A DNA stretch of 64,000 nt from Kitasatospora aureofaciens (GCF_001188955.3 NZ_JPRF03000013.1:164237-228236), one strand, 5' to 3'; positions 38,691 through 47,349 are shown, counted from the stretch's first letter. Notes: generated by a model from the letters alone, not told the origin. A program made the numbers and translations.

Positions 38691-39278
38691 GTGGTGGCAG
38701 GCGGGCAGGGCAGGCGCAGGCGGCTTCGGGTCGAATCCGGCGGGACGGCGTTCACGGCGGCGACGGCGGCGGGTTGCGCGGTCGCGCTGCTGGCCGCCGG
38801 GCCGTCCTGGGCGGCCCCACGTACCGCGCCCCGGCCGGAGCCGCGGATTCCGGTGGTGGGCCCGGCGGCCGTGCGGTCCGACTCCGACCTGGAGGTGGTC
38901 CGGGAGGACCCGGACGCCGCTCCGCCCGGCGGCACGACCACCGTCCGTGCCTTCGTCGCGAACCGCGGCCCGGACACCACGGCCTCGCCGTTCACCGTGA
39001 TCGTCACCCTGCCCGACGGCGTGACCCCGCAGGGGCCGTACTTCCCCGCCGACTGTGCGGTGCTGCGGGGCGGGCACGAGGTGCGCTGCGTCTTCGGGGC
39101 CGGGCTGAAGCAGGGGCGCAGCGCGACCGCGCTCGTACCGGTGCGGGTCGGCCTCGACGTGCGGCTGGGCATGCTGACCGGCGGGTCGGTCGAGGTGCGC
39201 AGCCCGGACGACCGGGACAGGAGCAACAACCGGCAGCCGTTCGACCTGAACGTGGTCGAGACGGCTGCCGGTTCCTGA
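38691..39278 (+). CDS. Secreted DUF11-like protein
   Basis: 195 residues from a GTG, with basic RRRR then a hydrophobic signal segment (about 20-37) and an AWA-type cleavage site. The mature part has one domain resembling the DUF11/CARDB bacterial immunoglobulin-like fold: TTTVRAFVANRGPDTT, FTVIVTLPDG, a Cys pair (ADCAVL, RCVFGAG) and DNxx-like repeats SNNRQPFDLNV. Exported, probably cell-surface or extracellular. Function unknown. Same strand as allR, but 182 bases downstream. Confidence 0.75.
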   Translation: MVAGGQGRRRRLRVESGGTAFTAATAAGCAVALLAAGPSWAAPRTAPRPEPRIPVVGPAAVRSDSDLEVVREDPDAAPPGGTTTVRAFVANRGPDTTASPFTVIVTLPDGVTPQGPYFPADCAVLRGGHEVRCVFGAGLKQGRSATALVPVRVGLDVRLGMLTGGSVEVRSPDDRDRSNNRQPFDLNVVETAAGS

Positions 39279-39816
39279 GAGCGGCTGGTCTGCGGGCGGG
39301 CGTGTCGGACACGCCCCGGGCGGTCAGCGGTGGACGCGCACGCTGTGGAGCGGCTTCACCCCTGGCCGCGGCCCGCACGCCGGCGCGCACGGGCCGGGCA
39401 CTGACCTGATTCCCCCGCTCCCGTCCGCTGTCGTGCTCGGCTGCCCGCCGGCGGGTGGACAGGACTCGGCATCCCGGCGACGGGGTCCGCGGGGGCGGAC
39501 GACCCGTTGCAGGCTGGGCAGTCCGCGCGTGGACGGATAACTCGATCGGGCCGGTTGTCGCGCAGCTCACAGTGGTGTCGATCAACGACCCTGGGTGGCC
39601 GCCGAATTGATCAGTCCCGGCGCCGGCCCAGGGGCCGGTCGCGCAGCGTGAGCGGCGCGACGGTGGCGGACCGCACCGTGGCGCGGGCCGCCCGAGTCCG
39701 CCCGGTCGGATAAATTGGAACCCTGGCATTTTCCGCGGTGCACAAGTGCGCCGAGTCCCGGTGTGCCCGGTCCGTACGGCCCGTCCCACGCTCCCGAGAA
39801 GAGGTTCCGCCCCACC
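39279..39816. other. 538-base region without a supported gene
   Basis: No frame here shows protein-like composition. It contains the small hairpin at 39298-39316 (GGGCGTGT with its complement), probably the terminator of the secreted-protein gene, and an AT-richer patch (GGATAAATTGG) near 39708-39718 that may belong to the promoter of the next gene. Confidence 0.6.
39298..39316 (+). terminator. Small hairpin after the secreted-protein gene
   Basis: GGGCGTGT-CGG-ACACGCCC, 8-base perfect stem, 20 bases after the stop. Weak but well placed. Confidence 0.45.
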
Positions 39817-40146
39817 ATGACCGCGTCCCTGCCCGCCTTCGCCGGCCGTACCTACGTCTTCCGGGTCGACAACGGCGCGGCCTTCCGCAACACCTACTCG
39901 GCCGACGGCGCACGGCTGCGCTGGGAGGGCCTCGGCGAGTCGGCGGGCCAGTGGGAGGACGTGCGGCTGCACGTCGCCGAGATCGCTCCGGGGATCTACT
40001 TCGTCAGCTGGACGGAGCAGAGCGGGATCACCGTCAGCCACGTGATGGACCTCAACGCGCTGACCGTGCGGGCCTTCTGGACCTTCGAGGGCGAGGGCGG
40101 CCGGGTCGGCCAACTGCACACCGGGACCCTGGAGCGGGTGGCCTGA
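39817..40146 (+). CDS. MoaF-like small beta-barrel protein
   Basis: 109 residues resembling the MoaF/MoaF-like domain: FAGRTYVFRVDNGAAFRNTYSADG at the N-terminus (seen in two parts), then RLHVAEIAPGIYFVSWTEQSG and THTGTLERV-like end. Probably an intracellular lipocalin-like binding protein; no catalytic residues recognised. The GAAGAGG before the ATG is rather distant (12 bases). Convergent with the esterase gene and separated from it by a hairpin. Confidence 0.75.
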   Translation: MTASLPAFAGRTYVFRVDNGAAFRNTYSADGARLRWEGLGESAGQWEDVRLHVAEIAPGIYFVSWTEQSGITVSHVMDLNALTVRAFWTFEGEGGRVGQLHTGTLERVA

Positions 40147-40164
40147 GCCGCGTGGCGACGCACT

Positions 40165-40198
40165 GAGCCCCGGGGGCCGTGGCCGGTCCCCGGGGTTC
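40165..40198. terminator. Bidirectional hairpin between convergent genes
   Basis: CCCCGGGG core stem (40168-40175 with 40188-40195), extended by three weaker pairs, 12-base loop. It lies between the MoaF-like gene and the convergent esterase gene. Confidence 0.6.
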
Positions 40199-40210
40199 GG
40201 TGCGCTCTCG

Positions 40211-41362
40211 TCAGACGGTCCGGCCCGGCTGGTCCGGCACCTTGAGGTGCTGGGACAGCCACTCCAGCGAGGAGGGCAGCAGTGCGCTCCAGGTCTCGAA
40301 GTTGTGGCCGCCGTTCTCGAGCATGCTGTACGAGACCTTCATCGGGCTGTGCACCGCGTCGATGAACGCCTCGGTGTCCTGCTTGTAGTTGCCGTCGCCC
40401 TTCTTGGTGCCGGCCAGCAGGAGCGAGATGTTCGGCTGCGGCAGGTTCTTCAGCCGCCACATCAGGTTGGCCTCGTTGCGGCGCTGCTTGCTGCCGCCGA
40501 AGAGGTCACCGGTGGTCGGGTCGTCGGCGGCCTCGTAGTACCCGGACAGCGAGACGGCAGTCGGGAAGACGTCCGGGTGGCGCATGGCCAACTTGACGGC
40601 GCAGTAGCCGCCGGTCGAGTTGCCCATGTAGGCCCAGGCCCGCGGGTCGGCCGAGACCCGGTAGCTCGCCTCGATCGCCGAGGGGACGTCCTTGGTGAAG
40701 TACGTGTCGGACTGGGCTCCGCCCGGGATGTCCTCGCACTCGGTGTCCTGCGGCAGTGCGGGCGAGGGACGCATCAGGACCATGACGGTCGGCTGCATCC
40801 GGCCCTCCTGCAGCAGCTTGAGGGCGGCACCCGGGTAATTGAAACGGGTGATCAGGTTCTCGGCGATTCCTGGGAATCCGGTGCTGACGATCACGGCCGG
40901 GAACTGCTTCTGCGCGTACTCCGGCTGGAAGTACTGGGGCGGCAGGTAGACGTACCCCTCGGTCGACAGCCTGCTCTCCCGGCCGTCGATCCGGACCTTG
41001 CGGATCTCCCCGGACTGGCTGGGCTCGCGGCCCATCGCGCCGCCGCCCTTGACCGAGGCCTGGCCGATGGTCTCCACCATCAGGCGCCCGGAGGCGTCCG
41101 CCTTGTTGTGGATCACCACCGGGCCGGTGCTGCCGGTGCCCAGCAGGTCGTCCCAACTGCTGTAGAACGCGAAGTAGTTGTTGGCCACCAGGCCGAGTGC
41201 GGCGAGCACGGCGACCTGGGTGGCGAGCAGCGTGCCAATTCGGCCGAGCACCGCCTGCCAGCTCTTCTTGGCGAGTCTGGGCCAGAGCCAGACCGTGCCG
41301 ACCATCATCACGACCGCCATCAGCACGGCCAGCGCCAGCACCTTGTGGCTCGTCAGACCCAT
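40211..41362 (-). CDS. Membrane-anchored alpha/beta-hydrolase, paralogue of the 3768 gene
   Basis: 383-residue putative extracytoplasmic esterase. Two membrane helices (about 8-28 and 44-62), the WDDLLGTG motif at 70-77, a Gly/Ser linker, then the hydrolase domain with GNSTGGY nucleophile elbow (Ser249), a YLPPQYFQPEYA stretch matching WLPPQYNDPAF of the paralogue, and a C-terminal GGHNFETW with the probable catalytic His. The shared architecture indicates gene duplication. Substrate unknown; the fold is used by antigen 85 acyltransferases and EstD-type esterases. Confidence 0.87.
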   Translation of the reverse strand: MGLTSHKVLALAVLMAVVMMVGTVWLWPRLAKKSWQAVLGRIGTLLATQVAVLAALGLVANNYFAFYSSWDDLLGTGSTGPVVIHNKADASGRLMVETIGQASVKGGGAMGREPSQSGEIRKVRIDGRESRLSTEGYVYLPPQYFQPEYAQKQFPAVIVSTGFPGIAENLITRFNYPGAALKLLQEGRMQPTVMVLMRPSPALPQDTECEDIPGGAQSDTYFTKDVPSAIEASYRVSADPRAWAYMGNSTGGYCAVKLAMRHPDVFPTAVSLSGYYEAADDPTTGDLFGGSKQRRNEANLMWRLKNLPQPNISLLLAGTKKGDGNYKQDTEAFIDAVHSPMKVSYSMLENGGHNFETWSALLPSSLEWLSQHLKVPDQPGRTV

Positions 41363-41499
41363 GTCCCAGTTGCTCCCACGCCTCGAACTCCGCGTCCCCT
41401 CCGCTCAGGGACATCCGAGGAGGTCACCCCGGTTCCCCCACGGGGGCGCGAGGACCAACCCTAGCGGGAGCTGTGAGACAGCTGACCGGCGGCTGGGGG

Positions 41500-42111
41500 T
41501 CAGGTGAGGAGTCGCAGCCCCGCCGTGAGCTCGCGCATGCAGCGGGCGCCGAGGTCCCGCGGGGAACCCGGGCCGGCGACCGGGGCGTCGGAGCCGGCCC
41601 ACTGCTCCAGGGCGACCCGGATCGCCGTCGTGGCCGCGGCGGCGGCCAGTCGGATCTCCAGCGGATCGGCGCCGTCCGGGCAGCGGGCGGCCAGCACGGA
41701 CCGCAGCCGCTCCTCCGATCCGGCGTGGACGCGCTGCCAGGTGCCGTCCAGCCGCGGGTCGCGCAGCAGGCTGCGGGTCCAGTGCATGGCCTCGACGGCC
41801 TCGTCGTCGGCCGGGGTCAGCGACTCGACCGCCGAGCGTTCCAGCGCCTCGCGCAGCGGGAGGTCCGTCGGGCTCGCGGCCAGGAGGTCCACCCAGCGCT
41901 GTCCGCCCGCCGCGAGCAGCGGGGCGACGGCGTCCTCCTTGACCGAGAAGTAGCGGTAGAAGGTGCGCAGCGAGATGCCCGCGGCGGCGGCGATCTCCTC
42001 GGCGGTGGTCGCCTCGGCGCCCTGCTCGGCGAAGAGCGCGGCGGCGGTGCGGGCGATGTCCAGCCGGGTGGCGTCACGGCGGCGCTGGGTCAGGGTGGGG
42101 CGTCCGGTCAC
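41500..42111 (-). CDS. TetR-family repressor
   Basis: 203 residues from GTG 42111: N-terminal TetR helix-turn-helix (about 10-55, TRLDIARTAAALFAEQGAEATT and GISLRTFYRYFSVKED) and a divergent C-terminal ligand domain. No strong ribosome site is visible. It is divergent from the SDR gene at 42249, with a perfect palindrome at 42179-42193 between them, the classic arrangement of a TetR repressor with its target. Ligand unknown. Confidence 0.88.
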   Translation of the reverse strand: MTGRPTLTQRRRDATRLDIARTAAALFAEQGAEATTAEEIAAAAGISLRTFYRYFSVKEDAVAPLLAAGGQRWVDLLAASPTDLPLREALERSAVESLTPADDEAVEAMHWTRSLLRDPRLDGTWQRVHAGSEERLRSVLAARCPDGADPLEIRLAAAAATTAIRVALEQWAGSDAPVAGPGSPRDLGARCMRELTAGLRLLT

Positions 42112-42178
42112 GAGGGCCAGCGTACGCAGTTCCGTGCCGCCATGGCTCCGCACGCCGAGGAGGCACGACAGGACTTTT

Positions 42179-42193
42179 TGGCACGACGTGCCA
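42179..42193. promoter_or_regulatory. TetR-type operator, TGGCACG-A-CGTGCCA
   Basis: Perfect 7-1-7 palindrome in the TetR/SDR divergent region, 68 bases before the TetR start and 56 before the SDR start. Related half-sites (AGGCACGACA at 42161, TTGTGCC at 42204) flank it. Confidence 0.7.
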
Positions 42194-42248
42194 TTCAGGC
42201 GTATTGTGCCTCTCGAGGTCGAGAGACCGCGAACGAAGGAGTACCACC

Positions 42249-43013
42249 ATGGAGCGCTTCAGCGGACGGAACGTCCTGATCACCGGCGGCGGCTCTGGCA
42301 TCGGCCAGGCGACCGTCCACCGGATCCTCGCCGAGGGCGGGACGGTCGTCGCCGTCGACGTCAACGAGGACGGCCTGAAGAGGACCCTGGACCGCGCGAC
42401 CGCCGACGGCACCGCCGACCGCCTGACCGTCCAGGTGCTCGACATCGCGGACGAGGCCGCCGTCGTCACGGGCATGGCCGAGGCGGTCGCGGCGCTGGGC
42501 GGCCTGGACGTCCTGGTCAACGCGGCCGGCATCCTGCGCTCCTCGCACACCCACGAGACCACCCTGGAGTTCTGGAACGAGCTCCTGGCGGTCAACCTGA
42601 CCGGCACCTTCCTGATGACCCGCGAGGCCCTCCCCGCACTGCTCGCGACCGGCCGGGGCGTGGTGGTCAACTTCAGCTCCACCTCCGCGGCCTTCGCCCA
42701 CCCCTACATGGCCGCGTACGCCGCGACCAAGGGCGGCATCCAGTCCTTCACCCACGCGATCGCCTCGGAGTACTCGAAGCAGGGCCTGCGCGCGGTCTGC
42801 GTCGCGCCGGGCAGCATCGACAGCGGCATGACCAACAACCCGGGCCTGCCCGCCGACGCCGACTTCAGCCTGCTCGCCAAGCTCTCCCCCGCCCTCGGCC
42901 AGGGCTTCGCGGGCCCCGAGACGGTCGCCGGCGTGATCGCCATGCTGGCCTCCGACGACGGCGCCTTCGTCACCGGCACCGAACTCCGCATCGACGGCGG
43001 CACCCACATGTGA
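42249..43013 (+). CDS. Short-chain dehydrogenase/reductase
   Basis: Classical NAD(P)-dependent SDR, 254 residues. TGGGSGIG at 12-19, NAAG at 91-94, Ser143/144, Tyr157 and Lys161, and a PGSIDSGM segment after the fifth strand. Asp37 at the end of the second strand favours NAD(H). AAGGAG lies six bases before the ATG. Presumably derepressed when the divergent TetR protein binds its ligand, so the substrate may be that ligand. Specific reaction unknown. Confidence 0.92.
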   Translation: MERFSGRNVLITGGGSGIGQATVHRILAEGGTVVAVDVNEDGLKRTLDRATADGTADRLTVQVLDIADEAAVVTGMAEAVAALGGLDVLVNAAGILRSSHTHETTLEFWNELLAVNLTGTFLMTREALPALLATGRGVVVNFSSTSAAFAHPYMAAYAATKGGIQSFTHAIASEYSKQGLRAVCVAPGSIDSGMTNNPGLPADADFSLLAKLSPALGQGFAGPETVAGVIAMLASDDGAFVTGTELRIDGGTHM

Positions 43014-43036
43014 CCCGTCCGTCGGCCCGGTCGGGC

Positions 43037-43075
43037 GCGGGGCCTGTGCCGTCCCCTGTACGGCACAGGCCCCGC
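43037..43075 (+). terminator. Strong terminator after the SDR gene
   Basis: GCGGGGCCTGTGCCGT and its perfect 16-base complement around a 7-base loop, 24 bases after the stop, followed by GGGTTTCTCC. Confidence 0.82.
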
Positions 43076-43087
43076 GGGTTTCTCCGG

Positions 43088-43119
43088 CCACCTGCGGCCC
43101 TCGTCCCGGCCGCAGGTGG
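43088..43119. terminator. Second hairpin between convergent genes
   Basis: CCACCTGCGG with its perfect complement, extended by three pairs towards the loop. It backs up the first hairpin and can act on either strand. Confidence 0.55.
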
Positions 43120-43139
43120 CCGTGCTAGGTGACCGCGTG

Positions 43140-43174
43140 CGCCCGGCGGGGGTCAGCCGCTCCCCCGCCGGGCG
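43140..43174 (-). terminator. Terminator after the phosphotriesterase-like gene
   Basis: CGCCCGGCGGGGG with its perfect 13-base complement, 9-base loop, ending two bases before the stop codon of the minus-strand gene. Confidence 0.65.
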
Positions 43175-43175
43175 T

Positions 43176-44144
43176 TCACGGGGTGCACCAGTCAACGGCG
43201 AAGGCCGACGCCGGGTTGGCGAGCAGCAGTCGGTCGGGCAGCTCGGGCCCGAAGGTGCGGGACAGCCGCGGGGCGAGGTCGGTGAGCAGCCGGGCGGGGC
43301 CGCCGAGCTCACGGGCCGTACGGGTGGTGGTGTCGGCGCCGAGCAGCAGCCGGTCGGCGAGGCCCGCCTCGACCAGGTCGGCGATCACGTCGAAGGCCTG
43401 GAGGTCGGCGGGGTGACCGATCCGGGAGGGGCTGTCCAGGGCGAGGAAGACGCCCTCGGCGGCGAGACTGCGGTGCAGCGACCGGTCGGTGAAACGGGTG
43501 AGGTGGCCGAGGACGATCCGGTCGGGGCGGACCCCGTGCCGTCCGTGGAGGCTGCGCAGGACGCCGTGCGGGTCACCGTCGGGTTCGAGGTGCACGGCGA
43601 TCGGGGCGCCGGTGGCGTGGTGGGCCTCGGCCGCGGCGGCCATCGTCCGGCGGGTGTGCGCGGTGAGCGGGCCGGCGTCGTCGGCGATCTTGATCAGGCC
43701 GGGTCGCACGCCCTCGGGGGCGCCGGGGAGCCCGGCGGTGAGCTCGGTGACGAAGCGTTCGGCGAGGTCTGCGTACGGGGCCTGGAGGTCGGGGATCGGG
43801 AGGTCCGGGCCGGGGAAGCGGCCCGGGGCGTAGTGGGCGGTCTGGTGCGCACCGGTGGCGGCGACGATGTGGACGCCGGTCGTGCGGGACAGCTCGGCGA
43901 GGGCGTCCGCACCACGGCCCATGCCCCACGGCGTCCACTGGACGAGGGTGCGGCCGCCGACGGTGGCGTAGGCACGCAGCACGTCCTCGGCGGCTGCCGG
44001 GTCGTCCAGCTCCTGGCCGGGGAAGCGGGGGCTGCGGATGAACAGGTGGTCGTGGGAGTCGGTGACGCCCAGCTGGGCGGGGTCGATGTCGCCCAGGACG
44101 GTCCGTACAGTCCGGACGGTCGGGGCGGCCGGGGCGGCGGTCAT
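43176..44144 (-). CDS. Phosphotriesterase-family metal-dependent hydrolase
   Basis: 322-residue amidohydrolase-superfamily enzyme (PTE/lactonase branch). Metal ligands: His31 and His33 in DSHDHLF, the bridging Lys in GLIKIADD, His in VHLEPDG, His in LGHLTR and Asp in LLGADTTT. The known family hydrolyses lactones or organophosphates; the substrate here is not predictable. The ATG overlaps the upstream stop (ATGA), making it the last gene of the TetR-DUF4865-CMD operon. Confidence 0.9.
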   Translation of the reverse strand: MTAAPAAPTVRTVRTVLGDIDPAQLGVTDSHDHLFIRSPRFPGQELDDPAAAEDVLRAYATVGGRTLVQWTPWGMGRGADALAELSRTTGVHIVAATGAHQTAHYAPGRFPGPDLPIPDLQAPYADLAERFVTELTAGLPGAPEGVRPGLIKIADDAGPLTAHTRRTMAAAAEAHHATGAPIAVHLEPDGDPHGVLRSLHGRHGVRPDRIVLGHLTRFTDRSLHRSLAAEGVFLALDSPSRIGHPADLQAFDVIADLVEAGLADRLLLGADTTTRTARELGGPARLLTDLAPRLSRTFGPELPDRLLLANPASAFAVDWCTP

Positions 44145-44725
44145 GCGCGGGCCTCCGCCGGGGTGACGGACGCCGAGGTGTCGGGCGCTGGGGTGTCGGA
44201 CTCGGGAGTGCCGGCGGCGGGGGCCTTGGTCGTCGGGGCCTCGGCCGCCGTGAAGGTGGAGGCGGCGACCCGCAGGCCGGCCAGGGCCTTGGGGACGCCG
44301 ACGTACGGGGCGAGATGGACGATCACCTCTGTGATCTCCTCCCGCGTCATGCCGATCCGCAGGCTGTTGCGGACGTGGTCGGCGAGCTGCGGCTCGACGC
44401 CGCCGAGGGCGGCGAGGGCGGCGAGGTTGGCGATCTGGCGGTCGCGCAGGGCCAGACCGGGGCGCTGGTAGGTGCCACCGAACAGGCTGGTGACGATCCA
44501 GTCGGCGAAGCCGGGAGCGAGTCCGTCCAGGCCGCCGAGGGTGGCGACGGCGACCGGGCCGGCGAGCTCGGCGAGCAGGGCGTACCCGGCTTCGCGGTCG
44601 AGCGGTGCGGGCGTGAGGTCGGCGGGGGTCATCGGCTCGGGGGGCGTGGTCTCAGGGGTCGTGGGATTGGGGGTCGTGGGATCGGGGGTCGTGGGATCGG
44701 GGGTCACGGCGGCGGGGCCTTTCAC
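44141..44725 (-). CDS. Carboxymuconolactone decarboxylase-family protein
   Basis: 194 residues. The central part (about 45-155) resembles the CMD/AhpD-like helical fold: GYALLAELAGP, LALRDRQIANLAALAALGG, RNSLRIGMTREEITEVIVHLAPYVG in pieces. The AhpD CxxC motif is absent, so a peroxidase role is unlikely. The N-terminus is an unusual Pro-Thr repeat (TPDPTTPDPTTPNPTTP), and the C-terminus is Ala/Pro-rich. The GTG start overlaps the stop of the DUF4865 gene; an internal start after the repeat is possible. Confidence 0.8.
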   Translation of the reverse strand: MKGPAAVTPDPTTPDPTTPNPTTPETTPPEPMTPADLTPAPLDREAGYALLAELAGPVAVATLGGLDGLAPGFADWIVTSLFGGTYQRPGLALRDRQIANLAALAALGGVEPQLADHVRNSLRIGMTREEITEVIVHLAPYVGVPKALAGLRVAASTFTAAEAPTTKAPAAGTPESDTPAPDTSASVTPAEARA

Positions 44726-45333
44726 CAGTGGCGGCCGGCCGGCAGCCGGTCGAGTTCGGGGCGGGACAGGTGCAGCACCTGGTAGCGGGTGCCAGGCGCG
44801 TCCTCGGGAGCCGGGCCGTGCCAGAGGGCGAGGGTGAGCAGTTCCCAGCGGCTGGGGTCCACGGCGACGGCGGCGGTGTGCAGGGCGGACTGCCCGGGGC
44901 GGGCGGGAAGCTCGGTGAAGGCGGCGAACTGGGCGAGTTCGGCGACGGCCTGTTCGAGGGCCTCGGCCGGGTCCGCGGTTTCCGGGAGCCGTACGGTCGT
45001 GCGGGTGGCGGTCGTCGGGGCGTCGGTGCGGGTGCCCTCGACCAGGCCCGCACCGAGCCAGTGGTGGACGGCGGGGCGGCCGAAGTCGGCGCTCAGTCCG
45101 CGGAAGCCCGGGCCCCAGAGGAAGCCGTTCATGCCCTCGGCGGTGCGCCAGAGGTAGAACGGCGCGTACTGGTTGACCGGCGAACCGCCCTGCCCGCGCT
45201 CGCGGACCAGGTACGCCTTGAGACCGAGCCCGGGGTGGGCGTCGAGCAGGTGGCCCTTGTCGGCCACGCGCTTGCGGATGACGCCCATGTCGTAGTCGGC
45301 GGGCAGGGTGATCTCGTACTGCATGGCGTGCAC
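44722..45333 (-). CDS. DUF4865-family protein
   Basis: 203 residues of unknown function. The N-terminal MQYEITLPADYDMGVIRKRV pattern, then FYLWRTAEGMNGFLWG and FGRPAVHHWLGAG, are typical of the DUF4865 family. The GTG at 45333 has AGGAG seven bases upstream and is preferred to the ATG three codons further on. First gene of the operon after the TetR gene, coupled by a GTGA overlap to the next. No catalytic residues can be assigned; the fold may be ferredoxin-like. Confidence 0.82.
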   Translation of the reverse strand: MHAMQYEITLPADYDMGVIRKRVADKGHLLDAHPGLGLKAYLVRERGQGGSPVNQYAPFYLWRTAEGMNGFLWGPGFRGLSADFGRPAVHHWLGAGLVEGTRTDAPTTATRTTVRLPETADPAEALEQAVAELAQFAAFTELPARPGQSALHTAAVAVDPSRWELLTLALWHGPAPEDAPGTRYQVLHLSRPELDRLPAGRHW

Positions 45334-45442
45334 GGCGGGGCTCCTGGGCTCGAACGGCTGGCGGCGTGGGCGGCCGGAGGCGGCGGGCCCGCCCGAGGGG
45401 GGCGGGCGGCCGGAGGGGGTCGTGTGCGGTGGACGTCGCCCG

Positions 45443-46012
45443 TCAGGCCTGCCGGCGCCGTGTGGCGAGCAGGCCGAGGGCGCCGCGGACGGCCTGTTCG
45501 AACGGCGCGGCACTGTCCGCGGCGCGGGCCAGGACGTAGCCGCCCTGGACGACGGCGACCACGGCGGCGGCGGTGTCCGCCGGGTCGAGGCCGGGGGCGA
45601 ACTCGCCGTGGGCCTGGCCCTCGGCGACCAGTTCGGCGATCCGGCCGCGCAGCCAGTCGAAGGTCTCCTCGACCGGGGCGCGCAGCTGCGGGTCGGCGAC
45701 CACGTCCGGGTCCTGGGCCATCCGGCCGATCCGGCAGCCGCGCAGCACCTCGCGGTCGCGGTTCAGGTAGGCGGCGATCCGGTCGTACGCGGTGCCGGGG
45801 GCGGCGAGGTCGGCCTCGGCGGTACCCCGCATCTGCTCGGCGCTGCGGCGCAGGGCGGCGGCGGCGAGGTCGGGCTTGCCGTTGAAGTGGTGGTACATGC
45901 TGCCTTGGCCGACGCCGGAGAGCTGCTGGATGGCTTTGGGGCTGGTGCCGACGTAGCCGCGCTCCCAGAGGAGGGCCTGAGTGCTCTCGATGAGGCGGTC
46001 CTGGGTGGTCAT
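45443..46012 (-). CDS. TetR-family repressor
   Basis: 189 residues: N-terminal helix-turn-helix (about 5-50, RLIESTQALLWERGYVGTS then GVGQGSMYHHFNGK) and a TetR_C-type ligand domain with RGCRIGRMAQDPDV. Upstream of the DUF4865-CMD-phosphotriesterase genes by 110 bases on the same strand. The palindrome at 46022-46041 lies right before its start, so it probably autoregulates the whole unit. It is divergent from the aldo/keto reductase gene, which may share the control. Confidence 0.9.
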   Translation of the reverse strand: MTTQDRLIESTQALLWERGYVGTSPKAIQQLSGVGQGSMYHHFNGKPDLAAAALRRSAEQMRGTAEADLAAPGTAYDRIAAYLNRDREVLRGCRIGRMAQDPDVVADPQLRAPVEETFDWLRGRIAELVAEGQAHGEFAPGLDPADTAAAVVAVVQGGYVLARAADSAAPFEQAVRGALGLLATRRRQA

Positions 46013-46334
46013 GTGGATCACTGTACATACCAGTAGGTACAGAAGGGAAGGGGTTCCCCGAATCCTGGATGGGACTGCGCCGGAGGATCGAGGGCCGTGC
46101 GCCGCCCCCCGGCGGCCACGGCCCCTCGACCGTTCGTCATCCCCCGCGCCGGCGTTGGGCATTCCGTCACGGCCGGTGGCGCGCGTCACGTCACGTACGG
46201 TGGCGGGCATCACGCCGGGCAGGGGGTGCGCGGCGCGTTGCGCGGGCGGGCGGCCGGGGGACGTTCGCGCCGGACCGCCGGGGCGGCATCACGCAGGGCT
46301 TGATCAGGCCGGACCTGCTGGCAAGATGTCCGCC
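46013..46334. promoter_or_regulatory. Divergent region TetR operon / aldo-keto reductase
   Basis: 322 bases without a gene. It holds the operator at 46022-46041, near the TetR start; the rest is GC-rich. CACGTCACGTACGGTG near 46186-46201 is a further repeated word. No reductase promoter was assigned. Confidence 0.55.
46022..46041. promoter_or_regulatory. TetR-type operator TGTACaTAC-CA-GTAgGTACA
   Basis: Imperfect 20-base palindrome with eight of ten base pairs symmetrical, starting ten bases before the TetR ATG. AT-rich in a GC-rich setting. Confidence 0.65.
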
Positions 46335-47327
46335 ATGAGCTACCTCGCCGCGGATGACCGCTATGCCTCGATGACCTACCGGAAGGCCGGCCGCAGTGGC
46401 GTGCAGCTGCCCGCCGTCTCGCTGGGGCTCTGGCACAACTTCGGTGACTCCCAACCGCTCGACGTGCAACGGGCGGTGCTGCGCCGGGCCTTCGACCGCG
46501 GCGTCACCCACTTCGACCTGGCGAACAACTACGGTCCGCCGTACGGCAGCGCGGAGCGCAACTTCGGCTACCTCTTCGCGCAGGACTTCCGGCCGTACCG
46601 CGACGAGCTCTTCATCGCGACCAAGGCCGGCTGGGACATGTGGCCCGGCCCGTACGGCAACGGCAGCAGCCGCAAGTACCTGCTGGCCAGCCTGGACCAG
46701 TCGCTCGGCCGGATGGGGCTGGACTACGTCGACGTCTTCTACTCGCACCGCTACGACCCGGACACCCCGATCGAGGAGACGATGGGGGCGTTGGACAGCG
46801 CGGTGCGCTCGGGCAAGGCGCTGTACGCGGCGATCTCCAACTACCCGGCGGAGCAGCACCGGGAGGCGGCGGCGATCCTGCGCGAGCTGGGGACGCCGGC
46901 ACTGATGAACCAGTCGGCGTACTCGATCCTCGACCGGCACGTGGAAGAGGCCGGCGTGCTGGACGCGGTGGGCGACACCCAGACCAGCCTGATCGCCTAT
47001 TCTCCGCTCGCGCAGGGGCTGCTGACCGACCGTTACCTTTCCGGGCAGGTGCCCGCCGGGTCGCGGATGTCGGTCGGGAGGTTCCTGACCGAGGAGGTGC
47101 TGACCGGGCCGAAACTTGAGCAGCTGCGGGCGCTGAACAAGGTCGCCGAGAGGCGCGGGCAGAGCCTGGCCCAGCTGGCGCTGTGCTGGGTGCTGAGGGA
47201 CCCTCGGGTGGTCTCGGTGATCATCGGGGCGAGCAGCGTGGCCCAGCTGGACCAGAACCTCGACGCGCTGGCCGGCGGGCCGCTGACGGAGGAGGAGCTG
47301 GCGGAGATCGACCGGCTGAGCGCGTGA
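46335..47327 (+). CDS. Aldo/keto reductase (GAP reductase/YghZ type)
   Basis: NADPH-dependent reductase of 330 residues. Conserved catalytic tetrad in DLANNYG (Asp, Tyr), KAGWDMWPG (Lys) and YSHRYD (His); YAAISNYP and IIGASSVAQL are cofactor-side motifs. The GPPYGSAERNFG insertion is typical of the L-glyceraldehyde-3-phosphate reductase group. ATG 46335 gives the usual MSYLAADDRY start; an ATG three codons upstream is possible. Physiological substrate unknown. Confidence 0.92.
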   Translation: MSYLAADDRYASMTYRKAGRSGVQLPAVSLGLWHNFGDSQPLDVQRAVLRRAFDRGVTHFDLANNYGPPYGSAERNFGYLFAQDFRPYRDELFIATKAGWDMWPGPYGNGSSRKYLLASLDQSLGRMGLDYVDVFYSHRYDPDTPIEETMGALDSAVRSGKALYAAISNYPAEQHREAAAILRELGTPALMNQSAYSILDRHVEEAGVLDAVGDTQTSLIAYSPLAQGLLTDRYLSGQVPAGSRMSVGRFLTEEVLTGPKLEQLRALNKVAERRGQSLAQLALCWVLRDPRVVSVIIGASSVAQLDQNLDALAGGPLTEEELAEIDRLSA

Positions 47328-47349
47328 GAGCGGCCGCCACCGACGCATG

